A program made the position numbers and the translations under genes. A stretch of 64,000 bases of DNA, taken from NCBI RefSeq assembly GCF_000060285.1, contig NC_008555.1, positions 1,364,001-1,428,000 on the forward strand, in the 5' to 3' direction. Below the pieces are notes generated by a model. The model did no database searches, was not told the origin of the DNA, and saw only the letters and a program-made list of their open reading frames with translations. The stretch is from Listeria welshimeri serovar 6b str. SLCC5334 (GTDB lineage: Bacteria > Bacillota > Bacilli > Lactobacillales > Listeriaceae). Below are positions 9,539-18,169 of this stretch, piece after piece. Each line of letters starts with the position of its first letter. Position 1 is the first letter of the stretch.

Positions 9539-10966
9539 GTGGCAACAGAATATGATGTAGTTGTTCTTGGCGGAGGAACTGGCGGTTACGTCGCAGCAAT
9601 CCAAGCAGCTAAGAATGGCCAAAAAGTAGCCGTAGTAGAAAAAGGTAAAGTTGGCGGGACATGTCTTCACCGAGGATGTATCCCAACTAAAGCTTTGCTA
9701 CGTTCTGCTGAGGTTTTACAAACGGTGAAAAAAGCGAGTGAATTTGGTGTTTCTGTAGAAGGAAATGCAGGAATCAACTTTTTGCAAGCACAAGAAAGAA
9801 AACAACAAATAGTAGATCAATTAGAAAAAGGTATTCATCAATTATTCAAACAAGGCAAAATTGATTTGTTCGTTGGGACGGGAACTATTCTAGGGCCATC
9901 CATCTTTTCTCCAACAGCAGGGACTGTTTCAGTTGAACTAGAAGATGGTTCCGAAAATGAAATGCTAATCCCTAAAAATTTAATTATTGCGACTGGTTCG
10001 AAACCTCGCACATTAAACGGTTTGACCATTGATGAAGAAAATGTTTTATCATCTGATGGTGCGCTCAATCTAGAAACTTTACCAAAATCAATTCTTATCG
10101 TTGGTGGTGGGGTTATTGGAATGGAGTGGGCTTCGATGTTGCATGATTTTGGGGTTGAAGTTACTGTACTTGAATATGCGGATCGGATTTTGCCAACAGA
10201 AGATAAAGAAGTAGCCAAAGAACTAGCAAGACTCTATAAAAAGAAAAATTTAACAATGCACACATCTGCTGAAGTTCAAGCAGCTAGCTATAAAAAAACA
10301 AATAATGGTGTAGAAATTAAAGCAATTATTAAAGGCGAAGAGCAGACTTTCTCAGCAGATAAAATTCTTGTATCTGTGGGGCGTTCAGCTAATACCGAAA
10401 ATATTGGCCTACAAAACACGGATATCGCGACTGAAAATGGCTTTATCCAAGTAAATGATTTTTACCAAACAAAAGAAAGTCACATCTATGCGATTGGTGA
10501 CTGTATTCCAACAATTCAACTTGCTCATGTAGCGATGGAAGAAGGAACAATTGCCGCCAACCATATTGCTGGAAAAGCTACTGAAAAACTTGATTATGAC
10601 TTAGTTCCGCGCTGTATTTATACTTCCACTGAAATCGCAAGTGTCGGTATCACAGAAGAACAAGCAAAAGAACGCGGTCACGACGTTAAAAAAGGTAAAT
10701 TCTTCTTCCGTGGTATTGGAAAAGCGCTCGTTTACGGTGAATCTGATGGTTTTATCAAAATTATTGCAGATAAAAAAACAGATGATATCCTTGGTGTGAG
10801 TATGATTGGACCGCATGTAACGGACATGATTAGCGAAGCCGCTTTAGCACAAGTTTTAAATGCAACCCCGTGGGAAGTAGGTAATACGATTCACCCGCAC
10901 CCAACTTTAGCAGAAAGTTTTAGAGAAGCTGCCCTTGCTGTGGATGGTAACGCGATTCATGGTTAA
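9539..10966 (+). CDS. bkdD: Branched-chain 2-oxoacid dehydrogenase E3 (dihydrolipoamide dehydrogenase)
   Basis: A 475-residue flavoprotein disulfide reductase. The FAD-binding LGGGTGGYVAAIQAA is at the N-terminus, the redox disulfide is in GGTCLHRGCIPTKAL, the NAD-binding IVGGGVIGMEWASM is central, AIGDCIPTIQLAHVA is the second FAD contact, and the C-terminal His-Glu dyad is in HPHPTLAE. It re-oxidises the lipoyl group of BkdB with NAD+. The frame is open from ATG 9479 inside buk, but AGGAGGAG at 9526-9533 sets the start at GTG 9539. Confidence 0.95.
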   Translation: MATEYDVVVLGGGTGGYVAAIQAAKNGQKVAVVEKGKVGGTCLHRGCIPTKALLRSAEVLQTVKKASEFGVSVEGNAGINFLQAQERKQQIVDQLEKGIHQLFKQGKIDLFVGTGTILGPSIFSPTAGTVSVELEDGSENEMLIPKNLIIATGSKPRTLNGLTIDEENVLSSDGALNLETLPKSILIVGGGVIGMEWASMLHDFGVEVTVLEYADRILPTEDKEVAKELARLYKKKNLTMHTSAEVQAASYKKTNNGVEIKAIIKGEEQTFSADKILVSVGRSANTENIGLQNTDIATENGFIQVNDFYQTKESHIYAIGDCIPTIQLAHVAMEEGTIAANHIAGKATEKLDYDLVPRCIYTSTEIASVGITEEQAKERGHDVKKGKFFFRGIGKALVYGESDGFIKIIADKKTDDILGVSMIGPHVTDMISEAALAQVLNATPWEVGNTIHPHPTLAESFREAALAVDGNAIHG

Positions 10967-10990
10967 TACAGCTTTAAAGGAGGAACTAAA

Positions 10991-11986
10991 ATGACTTTAA
11001 AAGAAGCAGGTTTAACAGAAGATAAATTAATTAAAATGTATGAAACAATGTTAATGGCAAGAAGACTTGATGAGCGGATGTGGTTGTTAAACCGTTCAGG
11101 GAAAATCCCTTTCACCATTTCTGGGCAAGGACAAGAAACCGCACAAATTGGTGCTGCATTTGCCTTTGATTTAGATAAAGATTATGCATTACCGTATTAT
11201 CGTGATTTGGCAGTTGTGTTATCGTTTGGGATGACGGCGAAAGATATTATGCTATCAGCCTTTGCTAAAGCGGAAGATCCAAACTCTGGCGGACGTCAAA
11301 TGCCAGCTCATTTTGGTCAAAAATCAAATCGTATCGTCACTCAAAGTTCACCTGTAACAACACAATTTCCGCATGCAGCAGGGATTGGTCTTGCAGCAAA
11401 AATGGCTGGGGATAAAATTGCGATTTATGCTTCTACAGGTGAAGGGTCTTCTAACCAAGGAGATTTCCATGAAGGAATCAACTTCGCATCTGTACATAAG
11501 TTGCCAGTTGTTTTCGTCATCCACAACAATAAGTACGCTATTTCAGTACCAGCATCCAAGCAGTATGCAGCAGAAAAACTATCAGACCGAGCAATTGGTT
11601 ATGGTATTCCTGGTGAACGCGTGGATGGTACAAATATGAGTGAAGTATATGGAGCCTTTAAACGCGCAGCAGATCGTGCACGAAACGGCGAAGGGCCCAC
11701 ACTAATTGAAACCGTTTCTTATCGCTTTACACCGCACTCCTCAGATGATGACGATAGTAGTTATCGTTCTAGAGAAGAAGTAGATGAAGCGAAAGTAAAA
11801 GATCCACTGAAAATCTTCCAAAGAGAATTGCTAGAAGAAGGTTATTTAACAGAAGAAAAAATCGCTGAAATTGAAAAAAATATTGCTAAAGAAGTTAATG
11901 AAGCAACTGATTATGCGGAAAGTGCAGCATACGCTGAACCAGAATCATCTTTACTTTATGTATATGATGAAGAAGCGAATAGCTGA
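10991..11986 (+). CDS. bkdAA: Branched-chain 2-oxoacid dehydrogenase E1 alpha
   Basis: A 331-residue thiamine-diphosphate E1 alpha subunit. The TPP motif begins TGEGSSNQGDFHEG and ends HNNKYAIS; the phosphorylation-loop region SYRFTPHSSDDDDSSYR is present. With BkdAB it decarboxylates the 2-keto acids of Leu, Ile and Val, giving the branched acyl groups that prime anteiso/iso fatty acid synthesis. It lies 24 bases after bkdD with AAAGGAGG upstream. Confidence 0.95.
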   Translation: MTLKEAGLTEDKLIKMYETMLMARRLDERMWLLNRSGKIPFTISGQGQETAQIGAAFAFDLDKDYALPYYRDLAVVLSFGMTAKDIMLSAFAKAEDPNSGGRQMPAHFGQKSNRIVTQSSPVTTQFPHAAGIGLAAKMAGDKIAIYASTGEGSSNQGDFHEGINFASVHKLPVVFVIHNNKYAISVPASKQYAAEKLSDRAIGYGIPGERVDGTNMSEVYGAFKRAADRARNGEGPTLIETVSYRFTPHSSDDDDSSYRSREEVDEAKVKDPLKIFQRELLEEGYLTEEKIAEIEKNIAKEVNEATDYAESAAYAEPESSLLYVYDEEANS

Positions 11987-12002
11987 TTAGGAGGGAATTT
12001 GA

Positions 12003-12986
12003 ATGCCAGTCATTTCATATATTGATGCAATAACAATGGCGCTTAAAGAAGAAATGGAGCGCGATGATAAAGTATTTATTTTAGGGGAAGATGTTGGGAA
12101 AAAAGGCGGTGTATTTAAAGCGACTGCTGGTTTATATGATGAGTTTGGTGAAGACCGAGTTCTCGATACACCACTTGCTGAATCCGCGATTGCCGGAGTC
12201 GGAATTGGAGCGGCGATGTATGGTTATCGTCCAGTTGCAGAAATGCAGTTTGCTGACTTTATTATGCCAGCTGTAAACCAAATTATTTCAGAAGCTTCCA
12301 GAATTCGTTACCGTTCGAACAATGATTGGTCATGCCCGTTAGTTATTCGCGCACCTTTTGGCGGCGGGGTTCACGGGGCGCTTTATCATTCTCAGTCGGT
12401 CGAAAAAGTTTTCTTTGGACAACCTGGTTTGAAAATCGTTGTGCCTTCTTCTCCATATGATGCAAAAGGACTTTTAAAAGCAGCGATTCGCGATAACGAC
12501 CCAGTACTTTTCTTTGAACATAAACGTGCTTATCGTTTACTAAAAGGCGAAGTGCCAGAAACGGATTATATCGTTCCTATTGGCGAGGCAAATGTTGTTC
12601 GTGAAGGCGACGATATTACAGTAATTACTTACGGACTTGCTGTTCAATTTGCCCAACAAGCAGCAGAACGCTTAGCTGCTGAGGGTGTAGAAGCTCATAT
12701 TCTTGATTTACGGACGATTTACCCATTAGATCAAGAAGCAATTATCGAAGCAACGAAAAAAACAGGTAAGGTACTTCTTGTAACAGAAGACAATAAACAA
12801 GGTAGCATCATTAGTGAAGTAGCGGCAATTATTTCAGAGCACTGTTTATTCGATTTAGATGCACCAATTGCAAGACTTGCAGGTCCTGATACCCCAGCGA
12901 TGCCTTTTGCGCCAACGATGGAAAAACATTTCATGATTAATCCTGATAAAGTGGCGGATGCAATGAAAGAATTAGCGGAATTTTAG
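12003..12986 (+). CDS. bkdAB: Branched-chain 2-oxoacid dehydrogenase E1 beta
   Basis: A 327-residue transketolase-like beta subunit: an N-terminal pyrimidine domain (GEDVGKKGGVFKAT; PLAESAIAGVGIGAAMYG; EMQFADFIMPAVNQI) and a C-terminal transketolase domain (VITYGLAVQFAQQAAERL; AHILDLRTIYPLD). It forms the alpha2-beta2 E1 with BkdAA. It lies 16 bases downstream of bkdAA with an AGGAGG-type ribosome-binding site. Confidence 0.95.
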   Translation: MPVISYIDAITMALKEEMERDDKVFILGEDVGKKGGVFKATAGLYDEFGEDRVLDTPLAESAIAGVGIGAAMYGYRPVAEMQFADFIMPAVNQIISEASRIRYRSNNDWSCPLVIRAPFGGGVHGALYHSQSVEKVFFGQPGLKIVVPSSPYDAKGLLKAAIRDNDPVLFFEHKRAYRLLKGEVPETDYIVPIGEANVVREGDDITVITYGLAVQFAQQAAERLAAEGVEAHILDLRTIYPLDQEAIIEATKKTGKVLLVTEDNKQGSIISEVAAIISEHCLFDLDAPIARLAGPDTPAMPFAPTMEKHFMINPDKVADAMKELAEF

Positions 12987-13016
12987 ACCCGTTTTAAATT
13001 AAAGGAGTGAAGACCC

Positions 13017-14264
13017 GTGGCAGTTGAAAAAATCACCATGCCCAAATTAGGGGAAAGTGTAACAGAAGGAACCATTAGTTCGTGGTTAGTTAAACCAGGC
13101 GATACAGTAGAAAAATATGATGCAATTGCAGAAGTGCTAACCGACAAAGTAACAGCTGAAATTCCGTCTTCTTTTAGCGGAACAATTAAAGAAATTTTAG
13201 CAGAAGAAGATGAAACATTAGAAGTAGGCGAAGTTATCTGCACCATCGAAACAGCAGAGTCTGGCGGTTCAGAACCAGCCGATGAAGAAAAACAACCAGA
13301 AACAAAAAACGATGAAAAAAAAGAAACTAAACAAGTGAAATTAGCAGAAGCACCGGCTAGTGGAAGATTTTCCCCAGCTGTACTACGAATTGCTGGCGAA
13401 AACAATATAGACTTATCCACTGTAGAAGGCACTGGTAAAGGTGGCCGAATTACTAGAAAAGATTTACTTCAAGTAATAGAAAATGGGCCAGTAACTACTA
13501 AATCAGAACCAAAGAATGTGACACAAGAAAAAACTGCAACTCCTGCGCCTATTCGTTCTGCAGCTGGTGACAAAGAAATTCCAATAAATGGCGTAAGAAA
13601 AGCAATTGCGAAACATATGAGCGTCAGCAAACAAGAAATTCCGCACGCATGGATGATGGTGGAAGTTGATGCTACTGGTCTAGTGCGCTATCGTAATGCA
13701 GTAAAAGATACTTTCAAAAAAGAGGAAGGTTATTCCTTAACTTATTTCGCGTTTTTCATAAAAGCAGTTGCGCAAGCCTTAAAAGAATTTCCGCAATTAA
13801 ATAGTACTTGGGCAGGCGATAAAATCATTGAGCATGCAAATATCAATATTTCAATTGCTATTGCAGCTGGCGATTTATTATATGTTCCGGTTATTAAAAA
13901 TGCAGATGAGAAATCTATTAAAGGGATTGCTCGTGAAATAAGTGAACTTGCTGAGAAAGCTCGGAGTGGCAAACTTAGCCAAGCAGACATGGAAGGTGGT
14001 ACATTCACTGTGAATAGTACTGGTTCCTTTGGCTCTGTGCAATCAATGGGAATTATTAATCACCCACAAGCAGCTATTCTTCAAGTAGAATCAATTGTAA
14101 AACGGCCAGTAATTGTGGATGATATGATCGCTGTTCGTGATATGGTAAATCTTTGTTTATCCATCGATCACCGTATTTTAGACGGTTTACTCGCTGGGAA
14201 ATTTTTACAAGCAATTAAATCTGCTGTCGAAAAAATCTCTAAAGATAACACAGCGTTATATTAA
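13017..14264 (+). CDS. bkdB: Branched-chain 2-oxoacid dehydrogenase E2 (lipoamide acyltransferase)
   Basis: A 415-residue E2 core with an N-terminal lipoyl domain (residues about 1-78; lipoyl-lysine in LTDKVTAEIPSS), an acidic Ala/Glu/Lys-rich linker, a peripheral-subunit-binding domain near 115-155 (SPAVLRIAGENNIDL, GKGGRITRKDLL), a second linker and the C-terminal catalytic domain with HRILDGLLAG carrying the catalytic His and Asp. The start is GTG 13017 with AAAGGAGTGA upstream. Last gene of the operon. Confidence 0.95.
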   Translation: MAVEKITMPKLGESVTEGTISSWLVKPGDTVEKYDAIAEVLTDKVTAEIPSSFSGTIKEILAEEDETLEVGEVICTIETAESGGSEPADEEKQPETKNDEKKETKQVKLAEAPASGRFSPAVLRIAGENNIDLSTVEGTGKGGRITRKDLLQVIENGPVTTKSEPKNVTQEKTATPAPIRSAAGDKEIPINGVRKAIAKHMSVSKQEIPHAWMMVEVDATGLVRYRNAVKDTFKKEEGYSLTYFAFFIKAVAQALKEFPQLNSTWAGDKIIEHANINISIAIAAGDLLYVPVIKNADEKSIKGIAREISELAEKARSGKLSQADMEGGTFTVNSTGSFGSVQSMGIINHPQAAILQVESIVKRPVIVDDMIAVRDMVNLCLSIDHRILDGLLAGKFLQAIKSAVEKISKDNTALY

Positions 14265-14370
14265 AGATGTTTTAATCTAGTTTTAGCGGGTATTGTTTAG
14301 TACATCTAGATCCATACCCCTAAACTCCCTAGATGTCTTGGGTAGTACTTTCGGGTACTGCTCTTTTTTT
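14265..14370 (+). ncRNA. Structured 3' UTR or small RNA with intrinsic terminator after bkdB
   Basis: The 100 bases after the bkdB stop hold three perfect complementary pairs: GGGTAT 14288-14293 with ATACCC 14314-14319, GTTTAG 14295-14300 with CTAAAC 14320-14325, and ACATCTAG 14302-14309 with CTAGATGT 14329-14336. Their order is A-B-C-A'-B'-C', so the helices cross one another (pseudoknot or alternative folds). A terminator closes the segment: stem from 14342 to 14361 around loop TTTCGG, then T7. I do not recognise a known family. No convincing own promoter is seen, so it may be the operon 3' end rather than a separate RNA. Confidence 0.45.
14342..14370 (+). terminator. Terminator of the bkd operon
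   Basis: GTAGTAC / GTACTGC stem (8 bp with one G-U) around TTTCGG, followed by CTTTTTTT. Confidence 0.8.
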
Positions 14371-14382
14371 GAGGAAAAAAAT

Positions 14383-14411
14383 AAAAAAGTCTGAACCATA
14401 TTGGCTCAGAC
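14383..14411 (-). terminator. Terminator of prli42
   Basis: On the minus strand, stem GTCTGA / TCAGAC with inner pairing CCA / TGG, followed by TTTTTTATTTTTTT. It sits 10 bases past the prli42 stop codon. Confidence 0.8.
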
Positions 14412-14420
14412 ATCGGATAT

Positions 14421-14516
14421 CTATAAAAACATTAATACCCCGGTTAAAACGCTGGATAATACAATCGCGATTAGCATTAAGATAACGACAACGCGAACTA
14501 CTTTTTTATTAGTCAT
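14421..14516 (-). CDS. prli42: Prli42 stressosome-anchoring miniprotein
   Basis: A 31-codon gene read on the minus strand: ATG at 14516-14514, TAG at 14423-14421. The peptide starts MTNKKVVRVVV and continues as a single hydrophobic membrane helix ending VLMFL. The basic N-terminus plus one transmembrane segment, the length and the position between bkdB and the M20 peptidase gene match Prli42, described in L. monocytogenes as a membrane miniprotein that tethers the stressosome (RsbR) and is needed for SigB activation by oxidative stress. GAGGAG lies 12 bases upstream. It has its own promoter and terminator. Gene finders usually miss it because of its size. Confidence 0.9.
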   Translation of the reverse strand: MTNKKVVRVVVILMLIAIVLSSVLTGVLMFL

Positions 14517-14558
14517 TGCGGAAGAAAACTCCTCTCATAAAGCATTTCAGTTATCTCC

Positions 14559-14587
14559 ATCTTACTTATTATTAGAGTAAATTTCAA
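14559..14587 (-). promoter_or_regulatory. Promoter of prli42
   Basis: Minus strand: -35 TTGAAA (14587-14582), 17 bases, -10 TAAGAT (14564-14559). The leader would be about 35 bases. Confidence 0.65.
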
Positions 14588-14637
14588 GTGATTTTTTAAT
14601 TTTTTTAAGTAAAAGGAAGAATATAGGTGAAAATAAG

Positions 14638-15732
14638 ATGAAATCAAATGTAAAAAATTACTTTACGGACTTAATCCAAATACCGTCTGTTTCTGGAAAA
14701 GAAAAAGCAGTATTAATGTACATTAAAAAACATTTAACGCAAGCAAATATCGCTTATAGTTTAGATGAAAATTACGGATTAATTGCTCGATTACCAGCAA
14801 CTGCTGAAAAATTTCCAACCATTTTTTTCTGTAGCCATGTGGATACACACCCAAATGCTTCTGCTCCAGTTTTTCAAATTGATCATGATCACATTACTTC
14901 GAAAAATGGAACCTCATTAGGAGCAGATGATAAAGCAGCAGTAGCGGCAATGTTAGCGAGCATCGATTATTTTAATGAAGAAAAGAGTGTTCATGGTATA
15001 ATTGAGTTTATTTTTACGACGAAAGAAGAACTGGGTATGATGGGAATGCGTTTATTTCCTGAAGAAAAAATTACTGCGGCATATGGATATTGTTTAGATG
15101 CTCCATTTGATGTTGGTAATTATCAATTGCAATCTAACACTTTAGTAGCGGTTAATTTTGCAATTGCTAGTTCAGATTCTTCACAAATGTCACCAATTTC
15201 TGTCGCTAGAATGGCTCTCCATGCAACCCGTCCAGGACGAATTGATCGAGAAAACAAATGGGAAGTCGAATCTTTTTCTGGTGGCATCAATGATGAAAAT
15301 TACCAAGATGCGCAATTAGATATTCTTTTTACATCAGCTGCTAGTTTTAGAAAAGCATTATTGCATATTCAAGCCATAAGAGAGCAGTTTAACGAAACAT
15401 GTGAAAAATATGGTGCTTCTTTAACAGATGATACTCGTCTTATTTATGAAGGTTATCATATTGATCCAAAACACCCATTAGTAAATATTTTCCGAAAAGC
15501 AGCCAAAAAACAAGCTTTGCCAACAAATGAAATTTTTATTGATGGCGGTTCAGATGCGAATGTTCTTAATGAAAAAGGAATACCTACAATGCTATTATCA
15601 GCAGGATATAAGAATGCGCATACAGAAGGAGAATCTATTGCCGTAAGTCAGTTAGAAAAGCTTACACAACTCATCATTGATTTATCCGAATCAGCTAAAA
15701 ATGAAAAAATCTTATTAAGAAAGCTAAAATAA
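14638..15732 (+). CDS. M20-family peptidase (tripeptidase PepT-like)
   Basis: A 364-residue M20 metallopeptidase. Zn ligands and catalytic residues are in [10 protein letters not shown] (His, catalytic Asp), [15 protein letters not shown] (bridging Asp), [11 protein letters not shown] (catalytic Glu and ligand), CLDAPFD and the C-terminal NAHTEGESI (His). The family cleaves N-terminal residues from tri- and dipeptides in the cytoplasm. The start ATG follows AGGTGAAAATAAG. The dimerisation insert is present, so it is full length. It is often annotated aminotripeptidase, but its substrate is uncertain; the only neighbour in the same direction is gnd, 144 bases on with its own promoter. Confidence 0.85.
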   Translation: MKSNVKNYFTDLIQIPSVSGKEKAVLMYIKKHLTQANIAYSLDENYGLIARLPATAEKFPTIFFCSHVDTHPNASAPVFQIDHDHITSKNGTSLGADDKAAVAAMLASIDYFNEEKSVHGIIEFIFTTKEELGMMGMRLFPEEKITAAYGYCLDAPFDVGNYQLQSNTLVAVNFAIASSDSSQMSPISVARMALHATRPGRIDRENKWEVESFSGGINDENYQDAQLDILFTSAASFRKALLHIQAIREQFNETCEKYGASLTDDTRLIYEGYHIDPKHPLVNIFRKAAKKQALPTNEIFIDGGSDANVLNEKGIPTMLLSAGYKNAHTEGESIAVSQLEKLTQLIIDLSESAKNEKILLRKLK

Positions 15733-15764
15733 CGAAAAAAAGTCAAATAATTCGGATTGATTCA

Positions 15765-15793
15765 TTGTCCAAGAAGCAATTCTTTGATATAGT
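15765..15793 (+). promoter_or_regulatory. Promoter of gnd
   Basis: -35 TTGTCC (15765-15770), 17 bases, -10 TATAGT (15788-15793). The leader contains a small hairpin, AAGACAGA / TCTGCCTT, shortly before the ribosome-binding site GGAAAGGAAG. Confidence 0.7.
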
Positions 15794-15876
15794 AAATGAT
15801 GTTGATACTTTTATGTGTCATGTTGAAGTAAGACAGATTTTTCTGCCTTAATAAACCGGAAAGGAAGAAGTGCAAA

Positions 15877-17295
15877 ATGGCAAAACAAGAAATTGGCGTT
15901 ATAGGAATGGGCGTTATGGGTCGTAACTTGGCTCTAAACATTGAAAGTCGTGGTCATACAGTATCTATCTTTAACCGTTCTACTGAAAAAACGAAAGCGG
16001 TTATGGAAGAAAATGCGGATAAGAAATTAGTACCAACTTATAGTTTAGAGGAATTTGTCGAATCTCTTGAAGTGCCTCGCCGTATCCTTATTATGGTAAA
16101 AGCTGGCGATGCTACCGATATGATGATTGAAGCAGTTAAACCTTTCTTAAATGAAGGCGATATTTTAATCGATGGTGGTAATGCATTCTTTAAAGATACA
16201 ATTCGTCGTAATAAAGAACTAAGTGAAGAAGGATTTAACTTTATCGGTACTGGTGTATCTGGTGGGGAAGAAGGCGCTCTTAAAGGACCTTCCATCATGC
16301 CAGGTGGTCAACGCAAGGCATACGACCTTGTAGCCCCTATTTTACGTGAAATTGCTGCAGTAGCAGACGGAGAACCGTGTGTGACTTATATTGGTCCAGA
16401 TGGTGCCGGACATTATGTTAAAATGGTCCACAATGGTATCGAATACGGTGATATGCAATTGATTGCAGAAGCTTACACTATTTTGAAAGAAATTGGTGGA
16501 TTAAGCCATGATGAACTTGCAGACGTATTTGAAGAGTGGAATAACGGTGAACTTGATAGCTATCTAATCGAAATCACTAAAAATATCTTAAAAGTAAAAG
16601 ATGAAGAAACAGGTAAACCTATTGTTGATGTTATTCTTGATAAAGCTGGACAAAAAGGTACTGGTAAATGGACAAGCCAAAGTGCACTTGACCTTGGTGT
16701 GCCACTTTCCTTAATTACAGAATCTGTATTTGCACGTTACATCTCTGCATTAAAAGAAGAACGTGTGTATGCAAGCACTGTTTTACATGGTCCATCTAGC
16801 TATCACTTTGACGGTGATAAAAAAGCATTTGTTGAATCTGTTCGTCGCGCACTTTATTTCAGCAAAATAGCATCTTATGCACAAGGTTTTGCTCAAATGA
16901 GAGCTGCTAGTGAAGAGTATGATTGGGACTTACAATACGGTGAAATTGCGAAAATTTTCCGTGCTGGTTGTATTATTCGTGCTCGTTTCTTACAAAAAAT
17001 TACGGACGCTTATAACCAAGATAAAAATCTTAAAAACTTATTACTCGATCCATATTTCAAAGATATTGCACATAACTACCAAGGAGATCTTCGTACAGTT
17101 GTTGCAGAAGCTGTAAAAGCTGGAATTCCAGTACCTACATTCACTGCAGCAATCAGCTACTACGACAGCTATCGTTCTGAAGTATTATCTGCAAATCTAA
17201 TTCAAGCACAACGCGATTACTTTGGTGCGCATACGTATGAGAGAGTCGACAAACCTGGCGTATTCCATACAGAATGGCCACAAGTAGAAGATTGA
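15877..17295 (+). CDS. gnd: 6-phosphogluconate dehydrogenase (decarboxylating)
   Basis: A 472-residue enzyme of the oxidative pentose phosphate pathway, producing ribulose 5-phosphate, CO2 and reduced nicotinamide cofactor. The Rossmann motif [14 protein letters not shown] and FNRS after strand 2 (NADP preference) are at the N-terminus. Substrate residues are in [20 protein letters not shown] and the catalytic Lys in [15 protein letters not shown]. The C-terminal helical domain ends with [17 protein letters not shown]. It is monocistronic with promoter and terminator. Confidence 0.97.
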   Translation: MAKQEIGVIGMGVMGRNLALNIESRGHTVSIFNRSTEKTKAVMEENADKKLVPTYSLEEFVESLEVPRRILIMVKAGDATDMMIEAVKPFLNEGDILIDGGNAFFKDTIRRNKELSEEGFNFIGTGVSGGEEGALKGPSIMPGGQRKAYDLVAPILREIAAVADGEPCVTYIGPDGAGHYVKMVHNGIEYGDMQLIAEAYTILKEIGGLSHDELADVFEEWNNGELDSYLIEITKNILKVKDEETGKPIVDVILDKAGQKGTGKWTSQSALDLGVPLSLITESVFARYISALKEERVYASTVLHGPSSYHFDGDKKAFVESVRRALYFSKIASYAQGFAQMRAASEEYDWDLQYGEIAKIFRAGCIIRARFLQKITDAYNQDKNLKNLLLDPYFKDIAHNYQGDLRTVVAEAVKAGIPVPTFTAAISYYDSYRSEVLSANLIQAQRDYFGAHTYERVDKPGVFHTEWPQVED

Positions 17296-17302
17296 GTTAT
17301 TA

Positions 17303-17339
17303 AAAAGGCATTCACTTTTTCGGAGTGAATGCTTTTTTA
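17303..17339 (+). terminator. Terminator of gnd
   Basis: GGCATTCACT / AGTGAATGC stem with a TTTTCGG loop, then TTTTTT. Confidence 0.92.
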
Positions 17340-17414
17340 TATGAGATTTAAATTAGTAAATCATGGTAAAGTGGTAAAAAATGCAGAAAATATCTAATTA
17401 TACGTTGTTATTAG

Positions 17415-17442
17415 TTGTTTTTGAGGGAAAGTTCGTTACAAT
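17415..17442 (+). promoter_or_regulatory. Promoter of lisRK
   Basis: -35 TTGTTT (17415-17420), a 16-base spacer and -10 TACAAT (17437-17442). Confidence 0.5.
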
Positions 17443-17488
17443 AGTAATAGGAATATAGTGTAATGATCGAAAGAGAGGGTTAGGTCTA

Positions 17489-18169
17489 ATGAATAGAATA
17501 TTAATCGTTGAAGATGAAAAAAACTTAGCACGCTTTATTGAATTAGAATTACAACATGAAAATTATGAAACAGCTGTTGCTAATGATGGACGCGCTGGAC
17601 TCGAACTCGCTTTAAATGAAGAGTGGGATGCAATTTTACTTGATTTAATGTTGCCGCATTTAAATGGTGTAGAAGTTTGTCGTCGAGTGCGCCAAGTAAA
17701 ACAAACGCCTATTATTATGATAACTGCACGAGATTCTGTTATTGACCGTGTATCAGGACTTGATCATGGGGCAGATGATTATATTGTTAAACCTTTTGCC
17801 ATTGAAGAATTACTTGCGCGTCTTCGTTCGCTACTACGCCGAGTTGAAAATGCAGAGCAATCTGCTAAACAAACTACACTTCAATATCGAAATCTTATTG
17901 TGGAAAAAGAAAACCGGATTGTCAAACGCGATGAAGAAATTATTGATTTAACCAAACGAGAGTATGAACTGTTACTCACACTAATGGAAAATGTAAATAT
18001 TGTTCTTACTCGAGAAGTGTTACTCAATAAAGTGTGGGGCTACGAAACCGAAGTGGAAACAAATGTAGTTGACGTTTATGTACGTTATTTACGTAATAAA
18101 ATTGATCATCCTGACGAAGAGAGTTATATCCAAACTGTTCGCGGGACTGGGTATGTGATGCGTACATGA
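17489..18169 (+). CDS. lisR: Response regulator LisR
   Basis: A 226-residue OmpR/PhoB-family regulator. The receiver domain (1-120) has the acidic pocket EDE, phospho-acceptor Asp52 (ILLDLMLP) and the conserved Lys in YIVKPFA; the C-terminal winged-helix DNA-binding domain has LTKREYELLLTLMEN and VRGTGYVMR. LisRK governs acid, ethanol and cell-envelope stress and beta-lactam tolerance in L. monocytogenes. The stop overlaps the lisK ATG by 4 bases. Confidence 0.95.
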   Translation: MNRILIVEDEKNLARFIELELQHENYETAVANDGRAGLELALNEEWDAILLDLMLPHLNGVEVCRRVRQVKQTPIIMITARDSVIDRVSGLDHGADDYIVKPFAIEELLARLRSLLRRVENAEQSAKQTTLQYRNLIVEKENRIVKRDEEIIDLTKREYELLLTLMENVNIVLTREVLLNKVWGYETEVETNVVDVYVRYLRNKIDHPDEESYIQTVRGTGYVMRT

